Source of the DNA: Adiantum capillus-veneris
Lineage: Eukaryota; Streptophyta; Polypodiopsida; Polypodiales; Pteridaceae
Assembly: GCA_014529385.2 (NCBI GenBank)
Contig: CM043942.1
Span: 57,475,340-57,539,339 of the forward strand
Direction: 5' to 3'
DNA length: 64,000 bases
A program made the translations under genes and the position numbers. The notes beneath the pieces are model-generated. The model was given only the letters and a program-made list of their open reading frames with translations. It did not search any database and had not been told where the DNA came from. Positions 21,525-33,371 of the stretch are shown piece by piece (positions within the stretch are counted from its first letter, which is position 1; each line of letters starts with the position of its first letter).

Positions 21525-21850
21525 CTGATAAGAATAGTATCCTCATCATTTAAGATGTGAAGAGGATTTGCAACATATTCCTTCAACAAGCTAACATAAA
21601 ATAAATTGTGCACATGCAAGTGAGGGGGCAAAGCGAGTTTGTATGATTGGTCCCCTATCCTTCTCAAAACCTCAATGGGTCCACAATATCTATTTTCTAA
21701 CTTCTTGTATTTTCTCAATTTGATTGAACTTCTCTTTGGCTTGACCCTAAGGACAACTTTATCTCTAGCCTTGAAGATCCTGAGAGATCTATGAAAATCA
21801 GCATAATTCCTTTGCCTATCACTTGCTCTCTTTAGGTTCTCCCTTATTAT
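21469..21850 (-). pseudogene. Family C gypsy integrase C-terminus
   Basis: NLKRASDRQRNYADFHRSL, FKARDKVVLRVKPKRS, KLENRYCGPIEVLRRIGDQS and HNLFYVSLLKEYV are the integrase C-terminal domain. The frame opens inside the Copia-3 LTR, so only the part below 21,850 is genuine. No chromodomain follows; the protein runs into the 38-bp duplication. On the other side of Copia-3 the sequence is RNase H rather than integrase core. Confidence 0.85.
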
Positions 21851-22175
21851 TGTAAAGAATGAGGATGCAAGAGAGCTACACAAGACAAGCACAAAGCACA
21901 CAGAGATGAAAAGCTTCTTCTTCTTCTTCTTCACAGAAAAGAGAGTACAAAATGACTAAGTGCTAAAGCTGAAAAGTACCATTTATGTACATGCGGTCAC
22001 TAAGTGTGAACTCGCTAGAAGCGTACTAGGCTGGCACTATAAGTGTAGTCCAGCTGTAGAATCATTGGCAGAGATCCTCCGTGTCGGTCACCTAACGAGC
22101 CAGTGAGTAAATGCCGTAAGCGGCCAAGACCCGTAGTGGATGCCAGCTCAAGGTGTAGAGCTCGACATCTCAACA
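21851..22175 (-). repeat. Copia-3 3' LTR
   Basis: 325 bp, TGTTGAG...TTTACA on the coding strand. It includes a run of TTC triplets (about 21,911-21,931) two triplets longer than in the 5' LTR. Confidence 0.93.
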
Positions 22176-22186
22176 CTCCCCCTCGA
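22176..22186 (-). promoter_or_regulatory. Polypurine tract, Copia-3
   Basis: The minus strand reads TCGAGGGGGAG, directly before TGTTGAG. Confidence 0.8.
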
Positions 22187-22752
22187 GCTCTGCATGTCGC
22201 AGAGTCCAAGCATAGTCCGGAAACGTCGAAGTTTCTCATCTCCAAGGGCCTTGGTAAAGATATTTGCTATCTGCTCCTCTGTGTTGACGTAGACCAAGTC
22301 GATGTCGCCCGCCAACACTCGCTCTCGAACGTAGTGGTAATGGACCTCGATGTGTTTGGTCCTGGCATGGAACACTGGGTTCCTAGCCAACTGCATGTTG
22401 ATGAGGTTGTCACAATGGATAAAAATCTGTTGGCCCACTTGCACTCCCAAGTTCTCAAGTAATGTGCGTAGCCAAGCTACCTCGCACGCCGCAACTGTTG
22501 CACCTCTGTGCTCGATAAAGCAACCGTAGGCCGCTTTTTGCTGCTCCAAGTAACAACAGCACTCCCAAAAGAGAACATGAAGCCACTTGTATATCTCCTA
22601 TCAACAATGCTACCTACCCAATCTGCATCTGTATACCCATACAATGCTAATGGTGCATCTGCTGCATAGAACAATGCATAGTCAAGAGTACCTTGCACAT
22701 ACCTAAGTGTGCGTCGTACTCCATCCAAATGTGGCTTCCTCGAAAGCTGCAT
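22187..22752 (-). pseudogene. Copia-3 RNase H
   Basis: YGYTDADWVGSIVDRRYTSG, TVALSSTE, then after a frameshift near 22,530 ATVAACEVAWLRTLLENLGV, HCDNLINMQLARNPVFHART, HIEVHYHYVRE and NIFTKALG. It is the end of the polyprotein and stops just short of the polypurine tract. Confidence 0.9.
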
Positions 22753-22755
22753 GAA

Positions 22756-24378
22756 CTAACTCTCCAAGCCTACTGTGTAGTTCAAGTCTGGCCTCGTGAT
22801 AGTCAAGTAGATTAGACTACCCACAATCTTCCTGTACATGTTGACATCCTCAACAAAATCACCCTTCTCTGCACTCAGCTTTGCATTCACATCCAAGGGA
22901 ATAGAAATTGGCTTACAATCAGCCATACCATACTTTGACAACATGTCCAAAGCATACTGTCTCTGTGATAGCCATACACCCTCTGGAGTCCTGATCACCT
23001 CAATGCCAAGAAAGTAGCGCAACTCGCCTAAATCTTTCATTTCAAACTCCTGTTTGAGAAGACCCTTCACATGGTCAATCTCCATAGCATTGTCACCAAC
23101 AATAATAAGGTCATCTACATATATGGTAATGACCACAATCCCCACATCACTCTCACGTACATAGAGTGAATGATCAGCATGAGCTCTCCTAAAACCAATA
23201 CTGATAAGATACTTGGCAATCCTGTCATACCATGCTCTAGAGCCCTGCTTCAAACCATACAAAGCTTTGAGAAGTCTGCATACATAATCTGGGTAACCTG
23301 GATCGACATAACCAGGTGGCTGATCCATATACACTTCCTCTTGCAACTCACCATTCAAGAAGGCATTATTTACATCTATTTGATGCATAATCCATCCTCT
23401 AGATGCAGCCACTGCTATGACAGCTCTCACAGTCGTCATCTTTGCCACTGGAGCAAAGGTCTCCTCATAGTCTATGCCATACGTCTGTGCATAACCCTTT
23501 GCGACCAGCCTTGCCTTGTGACGCTCAATGTTACCATCAACCTTATGCTTGGTTTTATACACCCATTTACAGCCAATAGCTTTCTTGCCACTTGGCAATG
23601 GCACCAACTCCCATGTGTAGTTTGCTTCCAATGCAACCATCTCTTCATTCATTGCATCATCCCAATGCACATTTCCAACTGCATCCTCAAAACATGTAGG
23701 CTCCACATCCTGTATCACCTTAGCCATGTAGGCTTGGTGATGCACTAGATACCCATCATAAGTCAATTTTTGAACTGGATTTCTGACTCTATTAGATCTG
23801 CGCGGTCCTGGGTCACTCCTTTGCCCTCTAGAATCTTCTTGTACTTTCCTTACACCAGGTGTCCTGACAGCCGGGATTCCAAATTCCTCATCAAGACTTT
23901 GTTCAGAACCATCTGAATCCATGTCTACATGTGAAAAACCTGATGATGCATCAGCCATAAAGGGAGGTTCATCAACCTTTTCCTTTACTTTTCGTGATAC
24001 ATTCCCTGTACCTGTTGGTGGAGTAACCTGCGTACGTAGTCTACCATTCCATGGTTTCTCAACAGAGCCACGAGAAGAGGACTCTTGTGGTCCACTCAAA
24101 ACCTGTGACTGTGGCCTCACATTTTGTACAACCACATCATCTTTTACATCAGCCCCAATAGTGCCATGTGCATTACTGTACCAACTACTCATCTCATCAA
24201 AGACTACATCTCTGCTCACTCGTAATTCTCGTGTAGTAGGATTGTAGCACCTGTACCCCTTTTGTTCAAGGGAATATCCCACAAGAATACATTTCTCTGC
24301 TTTAGGATCCAATTTCCTACGCAACTCATCTGATACATGCACATAACCTATGCAGCCAAACACTTTCAAGTGTGCCAA
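22756..24378 (-). pseudogene. Copia-3 integrase tail and reverse transcriptase
   Basis: 540 open codons. It starts with the integrase C-terminal LKVFGCIGYVHV, followed by a hydrophilic linker and the RT: WVYKTKHKVDGNIERHKARL, YEETFAPVAKMTTVRAV, QIDVNNAFLNG, ALYGLKQGSRAWYDR, catalytic YVDD at residues 420-423, KDLGELRYFLGIEV, and IVGSLIYLTITRPDLNY. It is bounded by in-frame stops at both ends in the same frame as integrase upstream and RNase H downstream, so two nonsense codons divide one original frame. Confidence 0.93.
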
Positions 24379-24402
24379 ATCAGGCTTTGTACCTGTAAAC
24401 TT

Positions 24403-24962
24403 TTACTCAGGTGTTACATCATGCACCGCAGCTGTAGGTGTCCTGTTCATAATGTACACAAATGTATTTACGGCTTCAGCCCAGAAATGATGAGGCATGT
24501 TCTTCTCATTCATCAATGCACGTGCAACCTCTTCAATGTGCCTGTTTTTCCTTTCTGCGACCCCATTCTGTTGTGGAGTATATCTGCATGTAAACTGCCT
24601 ACGTATACCATGCATTCGCAAAAAATCTGAAAAATCATTGGAGAAGTACTCTCCCCCTCCATCTGACCTCAATGTCTTGATTTGCATATCTGTTTCCTTC
24701 TCAATCATGACTTTGAAGTCTTGAAAGTGACCAAACACTTCACTTTTGTTACGCATGAAGTAGACCCATACTTTCCTTGTATGGTCATCAATGAAAGAGA
24801 CATAATACCTGCAACCATGTATACTTGCAGTATCGGTTGACCCCAAACATCTGTGTGCACCACCTCAAGTGGCTTTTTACATACATTGCGCTCATGTGGA
24901 AATGAGCCCTTTGACTGTTTTCCAAACTGGCATGCTGCACACACTTTATGCATACCATCCAC
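24403..24962 (-). pseudogene. Copia-3 integrase
   Basis: A zinc-binding remnant (CAACQFGKQSKGSFP) and first catalytic Asp (HTDVWG) lie in one frame. After a frameshift near 24,830 the core continues with YYVSFIDDHTRKVWVYFMR, LRSDGGGEY (second Asp) and NGVAERKNRHIEEV (Glu), then FWAEAVNTFVYIMNRTP. All three catalytic residues are present. A TAA ends it at 24,400-24,402. Confidence 0.93.
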
Positions 24963-24989
24963 CTCGAATTTGGGAAAACCTTTTACAAT

Positions 24990-26483
24990 CTATTTTGATT
25001 GCATGCTGCGCAATCTCTGCTCATTGACATGGCCAATGCGTTTGTGCCAAATGTCAACATCAGCCACAACACCTGTGCCCTGTGAAAATAATGCAGCGTT
25101 TACCTCAGGCATGTCTACATTCAGCGTAAACATTCTGCCCACACATTTGCCCTTTGTGATCAGCTTACAGCCATTCTGGAAATCTTCTACATAACAGCCA
25201 TTTGGATTGAAGCGAACCTGCAAACCCTGCTCAACCATTTGTCCAACAGAAACAAGATTCTTTGTAATGTTTGGGACATGAAGTATATCTGCTAGGTACT
25301 TTGATTTCCCACTCTTCGTATTTAGAGGTATGTCCCCTACATGAGTAATGGGGTGAGCTGTGTCATCTCCTGTCTGCACATAGCCTGACACATCTGGTTT
25401 GCGTATATCTCTAAACCACTCTCCACGAGACGTCATGTGATTAGAGGCACCTGAATCCACATACCAAACATCATCTTGGGTGGAATTCTCTGCAGTCATT
25501 GTATTCATTACATGCTGCATAACAAACATGCGCTCGTTTTTGTTGTCATCTGCATCTCTGCTAGTAGATGCATAGTTGCCCTGTTCTCTCTTTCCACTTG
25601 CTTTTCCCTTTGGAAAGTCACGTGACATGTGACCTCTTTCACCACAAGTCCAACATTCTCTGATATCTGGAGTATGTTGCTGTCTGCTTGATCCTGCACC
25701 ACGACCTCTTTGACTCCCCCTGCCTTGAGACTGGTTTCCCCTGCCACCTGTATTGTTTTGATTTGATTGGCCTTCCTGAAATTGGCCCCTGCAACCCCTT
25801 GGGCCTCGACCACAACCTCTACCTCTACCTCTGTTGGAGTTAGAATAGAAGGCATGTTCATAATTATTTCTGCCATGAGAAGAAGATGTGTCAAGGTTCT
25901 TCTCCTCAAGAATAAGCATAGAAATCAAATCTTGGAACACGGGGATGTCGTCTCTTGTATTCATGGAAGACCTAAAATGTACATACTCATCTCCTAGACC
26001 ATCCAAGCATGCACGGACAATGTCATCGTCTTCCACTGAGACTTTAATAGATCCAAGAGCCTTAATGTTACTCTTGATCTTCAAGGCATAATCATTGATT
26101 GAGAGGTTGTTCCTCTTAACCTGATTTAGCTCCGACTTTAGTTGAAGCTTCCTGGCCTTGGTGTTCACCTCGAACACTCTACCTAAGTTTCTCCATGCAA
26201 TGGCGGGGGTTTCAGCATCCTGTAGATAGCCCATCATGCCATCTGTGATGCTCATAGAAAGCCAATACATCACTTTGCTCTAGCCTTGTTGCCAGTCCCT
26301 CAAAGCTTTCCTTTGTTCTGCTGTAGCATTTGCCTCGGGAATCTTTGGTTCCTTTTCATTGTCTCCTTCTACATAGTCCCAATAACCTTTTCCTTTTAGG
26401 AAATTTGTTATTCTGAACTTCCATGCAGGGTAGTTATTTTTCTCAAGCTTCTCAGTAACAATCTGACTGAAACCGTCAGACAT
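24990..26483 (-). pseudogene. Copia-3 Gag and protease
   Basis: ATG at 26,483 (MSDGFSQIVTEKLEKNNYPA). The frame is continuous to 24,990 except for one TAG at 26,280-26,282. UBN2-type capsid (WYLSMSITD-like region, ELNQVKRNNLSINDY), a Gly/Arg-rich stretch, zinc knuckle CWTCGERGHMSRDF in which the last Cys is Phe, protease VWYVDSGASNHM, and pre-integrase IWHKRIGHVNEQRL. A single nonsense change and the lost knuckle Cys are the visible defects. Confidence 0.93.
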
Positions 26484-26753
26484 CTTGAAGCACTAAGACA
26501 AAATAGCTGCAATCTGCAAAAACCTGCAAATCTGCTGAACCTGCTATCATGGTACTTGTAATGCTTTCTACACTCAACGAGTGTCCACAATCAAGCGTAC
26601 ATACAACCACTGTACTTGTACAGTAAATCTCTGTATACTGCACTTTGGAGACCTGTTCAGAAACTTGTACGAAAAATCCCTAAAATTTGGTCGTGGATTG
26701 CGAACGAAGGGATTGTGATGCTCTTGCTCTCTTAGCCTCTCTTGCCTGCACTA

Positions 26754-26766
26754 GGCTCTGATACCA
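26754..26766 (-). promoter_or_regulatory. Primer-binding site, Copia-3 (initiator tRNA-Met)
   Basis: The minus strand reads TGGTATCAGAGCC, directly adjacent to the 5' LTR. Confidence 0.92.
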
Positions 26767-27085
26767 TGTAAAGAATGAGGATGCAAGAGAGCTACACAAG
26801 ACAAGCACAAAGCACAATGAGATGGAAAGCTTCTTCTTCTTCACAGAAAAGAGAGTACAAAATGACTAAGTGCTAAAGCTGAAAAGTAGCACATATGTAC
26901 ATGTGGTCACTAAGTGTGAACTCGCTAGAAGCGTACTAGACTGGCACTATAAGTGTAGTCCATCTGTAGAATCATTGGCAGAGATCCTCCGTGTCGGTCA
27001 CCTAACGAGCCAGTGAGTAAATGCCGTAAGCGGGCAAGACTCGTAGTGGATGCCAGCTCAAGGTGTAGAGATTGACATCTCAATA
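26767..27085 (-). repeat. Copia-3 5' LTR
   Basis: 319 bp. It matches 21,851-22,175 with about 14 substitutions and a missing 6-bp TTC unit pair. Its terminal plus-strand CAACA has become CAATA. Confidence 0.93.
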
Positions 27086-28460
27086 ATTATTTGTATTTGG
27101 AGATCCATTCTTCAAGGGTATACTTGGTTGCAGGCACTGGGAGAATCTCTTTTATCAGATCAGTTAAAGGGCTCCTATTTCTTGGTGAGTTTAGTGAGGG
27201 CCTGCAATGAGTGCACAATTTTTGATAAATACTCTACACGATCGTGTGAGTCTGAGGAATCCTCGACTTTTGAAATAGACTTGGGAATGGGCCACTGGAC
27301 TACAACTTCCACCTTAGATGGGTGAGGAGAGAGACCTTCCTTAGAGATTATAAATCCTAGATATGCAACCTTCTTTACAGAGAAAGAGCATTTGCTCTAC
27401 TTAATGTAGAGTTGGGAATTTGTGAGAATTTCCAAGACACGGCGACATTCATGATCTTCTCTAGTTTTTGAATACACAAGGTTGTCATCAAAGAAGACTA
27501 GAACAAAATCATCTAGCTATATCCTAAAGAGTCTAGTCATGAGACGGTTAAAGGTGGCAGGGGCATTAGTCAGGCCAAAGGGCATGACGATGAACTCATA
27601 ATTCCCAAACCTTTTATTGAAATCTCTTTTAGGAATATCTCCTTTTCTAATCCCTACTTGGTTGTAGCCTAATCTGAGATTGATCTTGCTGAAATATCTA
27701 GCACCACCGAGCCAATCGAGTAGCGCATCTATGTGAGGTAAGGGATACTTGGGGGGTACTTGTTCTTGACAGTGCACTAATTCAAGCCTCAAAAATCTAT
27801 GCAAATTCTAAATGCCCCATCTTTATTTCTTTGCAAGAGCATAGGAGCACCACAAGGATAGACATTGGGTTTGATGCAACCTTGCTCCAAAAGCTGAGTC
27901 AGCTGGTTCTTCAGCTCTATGGATTCATAAGGTTACATCTTGTGGGGGGCCCTTGTTATTGGCTTGGCACCAAGAATTAACTCAATCTCGTGCTCCAGTT
28001 CTCTAGGCGAGGGGATATTTGTCAACTCTTCAAGAAAAATATCTTGATACTCATTTAATTAGCCATTCAGGTTCTAATTCTTTTGATTCAATTTCTGGTT
28101 TCTTGACCTTTATAACATAGATCTATGATCCTTTATTTAGTCCTTTCACTAATTGAATGGCTTTTACCACCTTCAAGGGAGCTTTCCTTGCTTTGCATGG
28201 CACCAAAACTTGTTCCCCTTTGAATTTGAAAAAGATATGCTTCCTTCACTACAATGTATGTTTGGATTATTTCTACTTAGCCCATCCATCTGAGGATTTC
28301 TTCAAATCAGCCAATCTTTAGGATTATAAATCTTTGTTGGGTTGAGTGGCCTTCTAGTTGGAAGGATACATCTATCGTCTGTTCATTTGTCAGGATGGTG
28401 GATCCAGTTGCTAGAGAAACCCGTAGATTACGGCCAGTGGGTTGGGAGGTGACTTTGCAA
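27086..28460 (-). pseudogene. Family C gypsy protease, reverse transcriptase and RNase H start
   Basis: From right to left: a protease-like segment (about 28,430-28,350, TNEQTIDVSFQLEGHSTQQ), the RT entry ([39 protein letters not shown]), an open RT piece (27,804-27,517: [40 protein letters not shown]), a catalytic VFFDD near 27,500, then AYLGFIISKEGL and a TLEEWISKYK end at 27,095. In the intact allele this end would have met the integrase C-terminus at 21,850 directly, so integrase core was already missing before Copia-3 arrived. Confidence 0.85.
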
Positions 28461-29309
28461 TCTTTTTACAGTGTTAGGTGACAAAAATCAATGTGAGCTA
28501 TTAGAGTCAATAAGAAAGAAAAGAGGTTTACCATTAGACTCTCCCTTAGTCTTGAGAATGGAGAATTGTCCATTTCAACCACTAGGATCCAAGGCAGCAT
28601 AGATATGGGCTTGCTCTTATACCTCATCCTTTATTGAAACAAAATTTATTGTTGATGTTCTAGGTGGGTTGTTAGTTGTCTTTGGACCACAAAAATGAGT
28701 CATAGGAGGGGATCTTGATGGTGTTGAATCTCTTCCTCTTGTTCCAAGGGTTTTGAATTTCCCCCCTTGTCTGGGTGGATTGTGAAGGTTAACATGGGGG
28801 ACTCAAATTACTAGGGTCATCATCTTTAGGACATTGGGCCTTCTTATGAACAAAGTATAGGCAATTGAAGCACTAAATTTGCCTTCCATTTTGAGTGACT
28901 GGAAGGGCATTCATACGAACAAAATGCAGTGGTGATTGGGGTTGGGCAATGGGCTTCGGTGTAAAGGGTACTCTAGTTGCTTGGTTGGGCTGACTAGGGT
29001 AGGAAGGAAATTCTCGCTTCCTATTGGTTGTAGTGCCTTTCTTGAAGAGGCTCTTATGCTTTGACTTGGTATTGCTTAGAGAGTCTGTAAGTGAAGCAGG
29101 TCAAAGGGACTCTACTTTGGGAGCCAAATCTTCTCCAAGTCCAAGGATAAAGCCACAAAGATTTTGTTCCTCTGTCATGAGAGGAGAATATTGGGATAGT
29201 TGGACAAACTCCTAAAAAATAAGCTTCGACAGTCCTATTTCCCAGCTTGCAAGAAAGAAACTCATTCATCCTTGTGGTGGAGTAGTTGAGGGGGAGATAT
29301 CTCTCCTTG
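28461..29309 (-). pseudogene. Family C gypsy Gag
   Basis: A complete CCHC zinc knuckle (CFNCLYFVHKKAQC) is coded near 28,885-28,845. Upstream, LSLNLKERYLPLNYSTTRM and FLSCKLGNRTVEAYF (29,323-29,210) are capsid-like. The N-terminus is cut off at about 29,310 by a family D LTR. Frames shift at least twice. Confidence 0.7.
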
Positions 29310-31425
29310 AGATTGAGAGACAAAAGTGCAAGACAGACCCAATGGCCTCTACACTGAGACTATGCACAATGACCTCGTCATGCGGAATACACGATATGGG
29401 GGCACCACCTATCTTGAGATGCATCTAGGACACAAAGACAAGACTATACATCACACCACACACCATGTCACACAACTAAAACATGTTGAGAATTGTAGTA
29501 TGAGGTGGCAGAGAAACAAGTGGAGATAAATAGTGAGAGTTGTGAGTGTAGGTGCATGGATTACTATTCACACAAGAGAAGGAAAACCCGAACACCTCTA
29601 CATGCAACCAAAACAAAAGAAAACAACTATATGACACACTGACAAGTCTTGTATATCCAACACAATGAAGAGAGAGGGTGACATAAGAAAAGAGCAGATT
29701 ATTTTGTAGGGAAAAGGAGATAATGAGTAGAGAAGGGATTTAGAGAAGAGAGGACACCATGGGTGTCTTATTGATAGATGGGAGGCGATGTCAAGAAGTA
29801 GCATGAGGGTAACCTTCACTCTTGTTGATGTTGAATGCCGATTCCTCCACTTCAATTTGCACCAAGGCATGGAAATTGACGATGAATGAGGGGGTGGGAT
29901 GTGCACTATGATTTGTGTGTTTGATCTCTCTCCTTGTGTGTATGCATTGTGTGTTGCATAACCCTTTTGCATGGACTAGCACTTCTAGCTATGTTTAAAG
30001 TGTGGAGACATGGTGCCTATGCCTCAAAATGCTCATAACCTATAACACTTAGAGCTTGTTCTTTGAGAGAGAGTTGTCTCTCGGTGATGGAGTTGTTTTT
30101 TTGGTGATAGAGACCCCTCCTTATATAGGGAAAGAGGGTGGAATTTTATTCTTTTTTTATTGTGATGTGACCTACACCATGTGACTGTGGGTCGTCCATG
30201 TATGCTGAATGATGCTTGTGATAGAGGTCCATAGAGTGAAAATAGTAGCAGAGAGAGTGGGATAGAGGGATGGGAGTTTTTTAAAAGGTAGGCTAGTCGT
30301 AGCGAGCTTATTTGAGAGAGGGGAGAGGGGATTTTACAAGAAATTACCAAGGGTGGTTTGTTGCTGGAGAAGATAGATCCGCCACTTATAGTGATAGTGG
30401 CCCTAACTTGGCCAGGACCTCATTTAGTATGGATTTGTTTCTCTCACTCATGCCCTAGATTTCAAATCTAGGGTAGGAAAACATACAATGATCCTAATTT
30501 TTTAATACAAGAAGGGAGAGATTATAAGGGGTGTAGGTGGAGTAAAAGATGATTACGAGCCTGTTGATATTTGCCGTTTGAAGCTGATGAGAGATAGACG
30601 TGGCCCACATAATTTTATCTTTTGTGATTCGTTTCTTTGCTTGGCCAAGCCTTGCTTGTGTCATGTCAATTCTAGTTGTTGTAGTTGAGTACGCTTACGT
30701 TCGTTAGCCGTCATTTCATCGAAATTGCTGGTACGAGGCACATAAGTATGAGAGTGTGTGCATGTATGTGAATGATGTGGCTGAAAATTATCTTATTTGA
30801 AGGTTATGACTGATGGAGGGAAAAATGGGAGAGAAAGAGTGAGTAAGTGGGCTTGAGAGGAAGGGAGAGAGAGCTAACCATTGAGGGGGAGAAGCTGAGA
30901 GAGAGATGTGTATGTATGTGTGCGTATATGTATGGATGTGTGCATGTTTATGTGTTGAAAAAACACAGAAATTTTCAGCTATGGAAATCTTGGGGAAGAC
31001 ATGAGAGTGAGAGTGAAGAGTGTGTGTGTGTGCATGTGGAGCTGGATGGTCATGACTCCTTCCACATGTGGACAGATAGGTTCCATCATTTTGATCATAT
31101 CTTGAAAACTATTGCAAAAAATATAAAAAAATAGGGGCAAAAACTCTAGATTGGTGCCTACACCTTTGCTCTTGAAAACTTCTTAAAATTCAGAATGGAA
31201 AAAATAAAGAAAAATTGCACAAAACTATATGTCTGTCTATTCCTTTCCAAAAGTCTTCCAGCAGGTGGTCCCCTCTTGATTCAATGTGTAATCCTTGTGT
31301 GCACACGTGAAGTATGATTGCATTTGATAATGTGTTGTTGACTTCAACTCCATAATGCATAAGATTCTTCACCCTTTCACTATTGACTCTTATTCCTCAC
31401 CTGTAGTGACGGTCGAGTAGAATCA
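29310..31425 (-). repeat. Family D LTR, copy A (boundaries approximate)
   Basis: This shares landmarks in order with 33,101-34,610: GGCCTCT, GGGGCACCACCTA (about 29,393), a TATA box (30,119-30,130; minus strand CCCTATATAAGG) followed by the CATGTGACTGTGG block, then purine-rich stretches. It sits downstream of the copy A membrane ORF, where a 3' LTR belongs. The right boundary may lie as far as 31,465. No protein-coding sequence was seen. Confidence 0.6.
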
Positions 31426-32946
31426 TCAATTGCCATAAAATTTTATTGTTATGGAGGGTTCATTCCTATCTCTCCTTATTTCCAAGATCCAAATGTGTAA
31501 AACCAAAGCTATGTACACCCATGAAGCCTTGAAGCCTCGCAGGGAGTCAAGTGCATACCAAGAGAGAGGTGGACCAAAATTTAAAATGCGGCCCTCATTA
31601 GCCCTCTGCTTTAAGCTAGATGTATTTATGCCTCTAGAACCATACTTTAGTTGATTGAGTAGTAGAGGAGTCAAGATCTGGCTGCCTTTTGAACTAGCCA
31701 TCCCATGTGGCCATTAATGAGATCTCTAGGACATTCACTTGTTTCCAAGAAATGTACTATGTCTTGAAAAGGATCTCTAGCTAGAGGCATCAATGATCAA
31801 GAACTCTAGCTGCCTTTGAGTAAATGGGAAGCCCATGGATTCCAAAATTTTGTCCCAGTATCCTCCAGGATCCCGCGTAGAGAATAGGACCATCATCTGT
31901 AATGTCCTAACAAAAGAACCTCCTATTTACTGCCAAAAAGGATAAGATTTGTAACCACCATTAGTGAAAGGATAAATGAGTGTCTTGGCTCCTTCCAAAA
32001 CAAAACTTAGGATAATAACCCCCAAGAGTGTACCAAGAGTCCGTCCATGGCCTCCTTTTTGATGTGGCAAGCTCAAATTGCCTTCAAAGCCTAGCGTACC
32101 ACTATAGGTGAAGCTGGAAAAAGAGTTACTATCCTTTTGGGTTCTATCAAAAGGGTCCCTTGCATTCTCTAATGTTTTTAATGGGCCACAAAATTGGTAG
32201 CTCAAAGACAAGCTTGATACATGTTGTACTAACGTGCATAACATATACAAAAGGTAAGTTGCATTCTGCATGTTGAAAAACACTTCATCTTGATTATATG
32301 CATGGAGGACCATACTCCCATCTTTCTCATGTTGGGATGCATTCGCTATGACCCTTATGACCATCCTTTGTCCTAAGGGTTATTTAAGGCTTCTCCTAAA
32401 TGCATCCAACATAGCACAATCCACTATAATCTCTACATCTAGGTTGCCAAACCTAGACCGCCAATAACTTTCCACTGCATCCATGTGCATAAGAATCTCC
32501 TTATGTTGGATTTCACAATCCCATTCCTTGGTAACAGCCATTCCAATTTGTCTTTGAATAGTTTCCTCCAGCAGGTGTAGTGCCAAAGACTTCACGTTTC
32601 CTTCTTGTAATTGTATATTTGGGGGATCCACCTTGTTGTGATTAGTGAGAATGAGACCCATGATTTCAGGAGAGTTGTCACTATCATTCATTGTCATAGA
32701 CTCCTACTTTGATGTTGTAGTGGTTTTGCTAGAGAGCTCATCCAGAGTAGTCTATATGTCCATCTCTTGTTGCTTACCATCTTTCATGTTGTATGGAATC
32801 TCCTTGCCCTTTCTATCTTGCATCTTGAGAATTTCTGTGTCCAAATATTTCTTTGATCTCATGGCCATGAGCCATGGTCTCCATGAGATAACTGGGTAGC
32901 CCTCCTCCTTTGGGACCTTTGAGCCCTGCATCAAAACATCATTCAC
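31426..32946 (-). pseudogene. Family D membrane-type accessory ORF, copy A
   Basis: One reading frame of about 500 codons runs from 32,946 to 31,426 with only in-frame stops (near 32,750, 32,698, 32,377, 31,924 and 31,780). The C-terminal half has a hydrophobic segment (LGTLLGVIILSFVLEGAK, a likely transmembrane helix) between PHQKGGH and TNGGYK, followed by FVRTLQMMVLFSTRDPGGYW and ESMGFPF. The same blocks recur at 35,358-34,567. No match to gag, protease, RT or integrase is visible. Its position before a 3' LTR suggests an element-encoded protein, perhaps envelope-like; that is inference. Confidence 0.6.
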
Positions 32947-33100
32947 AAGATCTAGGGTTTTGTAGACTCACCAAGTGTGAAATCTGAAATGCCATTTTTT
33001 TGCCGTTGCTTGGACGTCCTCTTTATTCACTCCCCCTCCGTCTTCACCTTTTCTTTCTTTTCTAAAGTTTCCTCATGCCTAGAGTTATTTACTCCCATGG

Positions 33101-33310
33101 TGTTGACGGGAGCAAAGCGAACCCCGAACCTCGACGGCCTCTAAAACACCAGGGACCGAATGGCGCACCTCGAGCCTGTCATAGTAAAGCAAACAGGGGC
33201 ACCACCTAGCTTCAGCGGCTAGGATGCAAACAACACACCACCATAACAAAGTTTTCATCCAAGAGAGATGGATGCTTGGGAGTAATGATGAAGAGGAAAG
33301 GGAATGAGAT

Positions 33311-33371
<61 letters not shown>

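Larger units (their letters stand above)
21851..27085 (-). mobile_element. Copia-3, complete Ty1/copia element
   Basis: A 5,235-bp minus-strand element flanked by ATTAT at 21,846-21,850 and 27,086-27,090. It has two LTRs (325 and 319 bp, about 14 substitutions and one 6-bp indel by eye), an initiator-Met primer-binding site, a polypurine tract, and gag-PR-INT-RT-RH in order. Only a few stops and frameshifts interrupt it, making it the best-preserved element in the window. The LTR differences argue against a very recent insertion. Confidence 0.95.

Noticed and set aside
21851-21934. Lys-rich start of the ORF at 21,467-21,934
   Set aside because: The first residues come from the TTC run of the Copia-3 LTR and are not part of the integrase.
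23170-23748. 192-codon plus-strand ORF
   Set aside because: It lies entirely opposite the Copia-3 RT, which has clear motifs; it is an antisense shadow.
30847-31134. 95-codon plus-strand ORF
   Set aside because: Low-complexity GA/GT-rich LTR sequence with no family resemblance.
33101-33101. Family D copies A and B as one intact element sharing the LTR at 33,101-34,610
   Set aside because: No recognisable primer-binding site lies next to 33,101, so copy A cannot be shown to start there.
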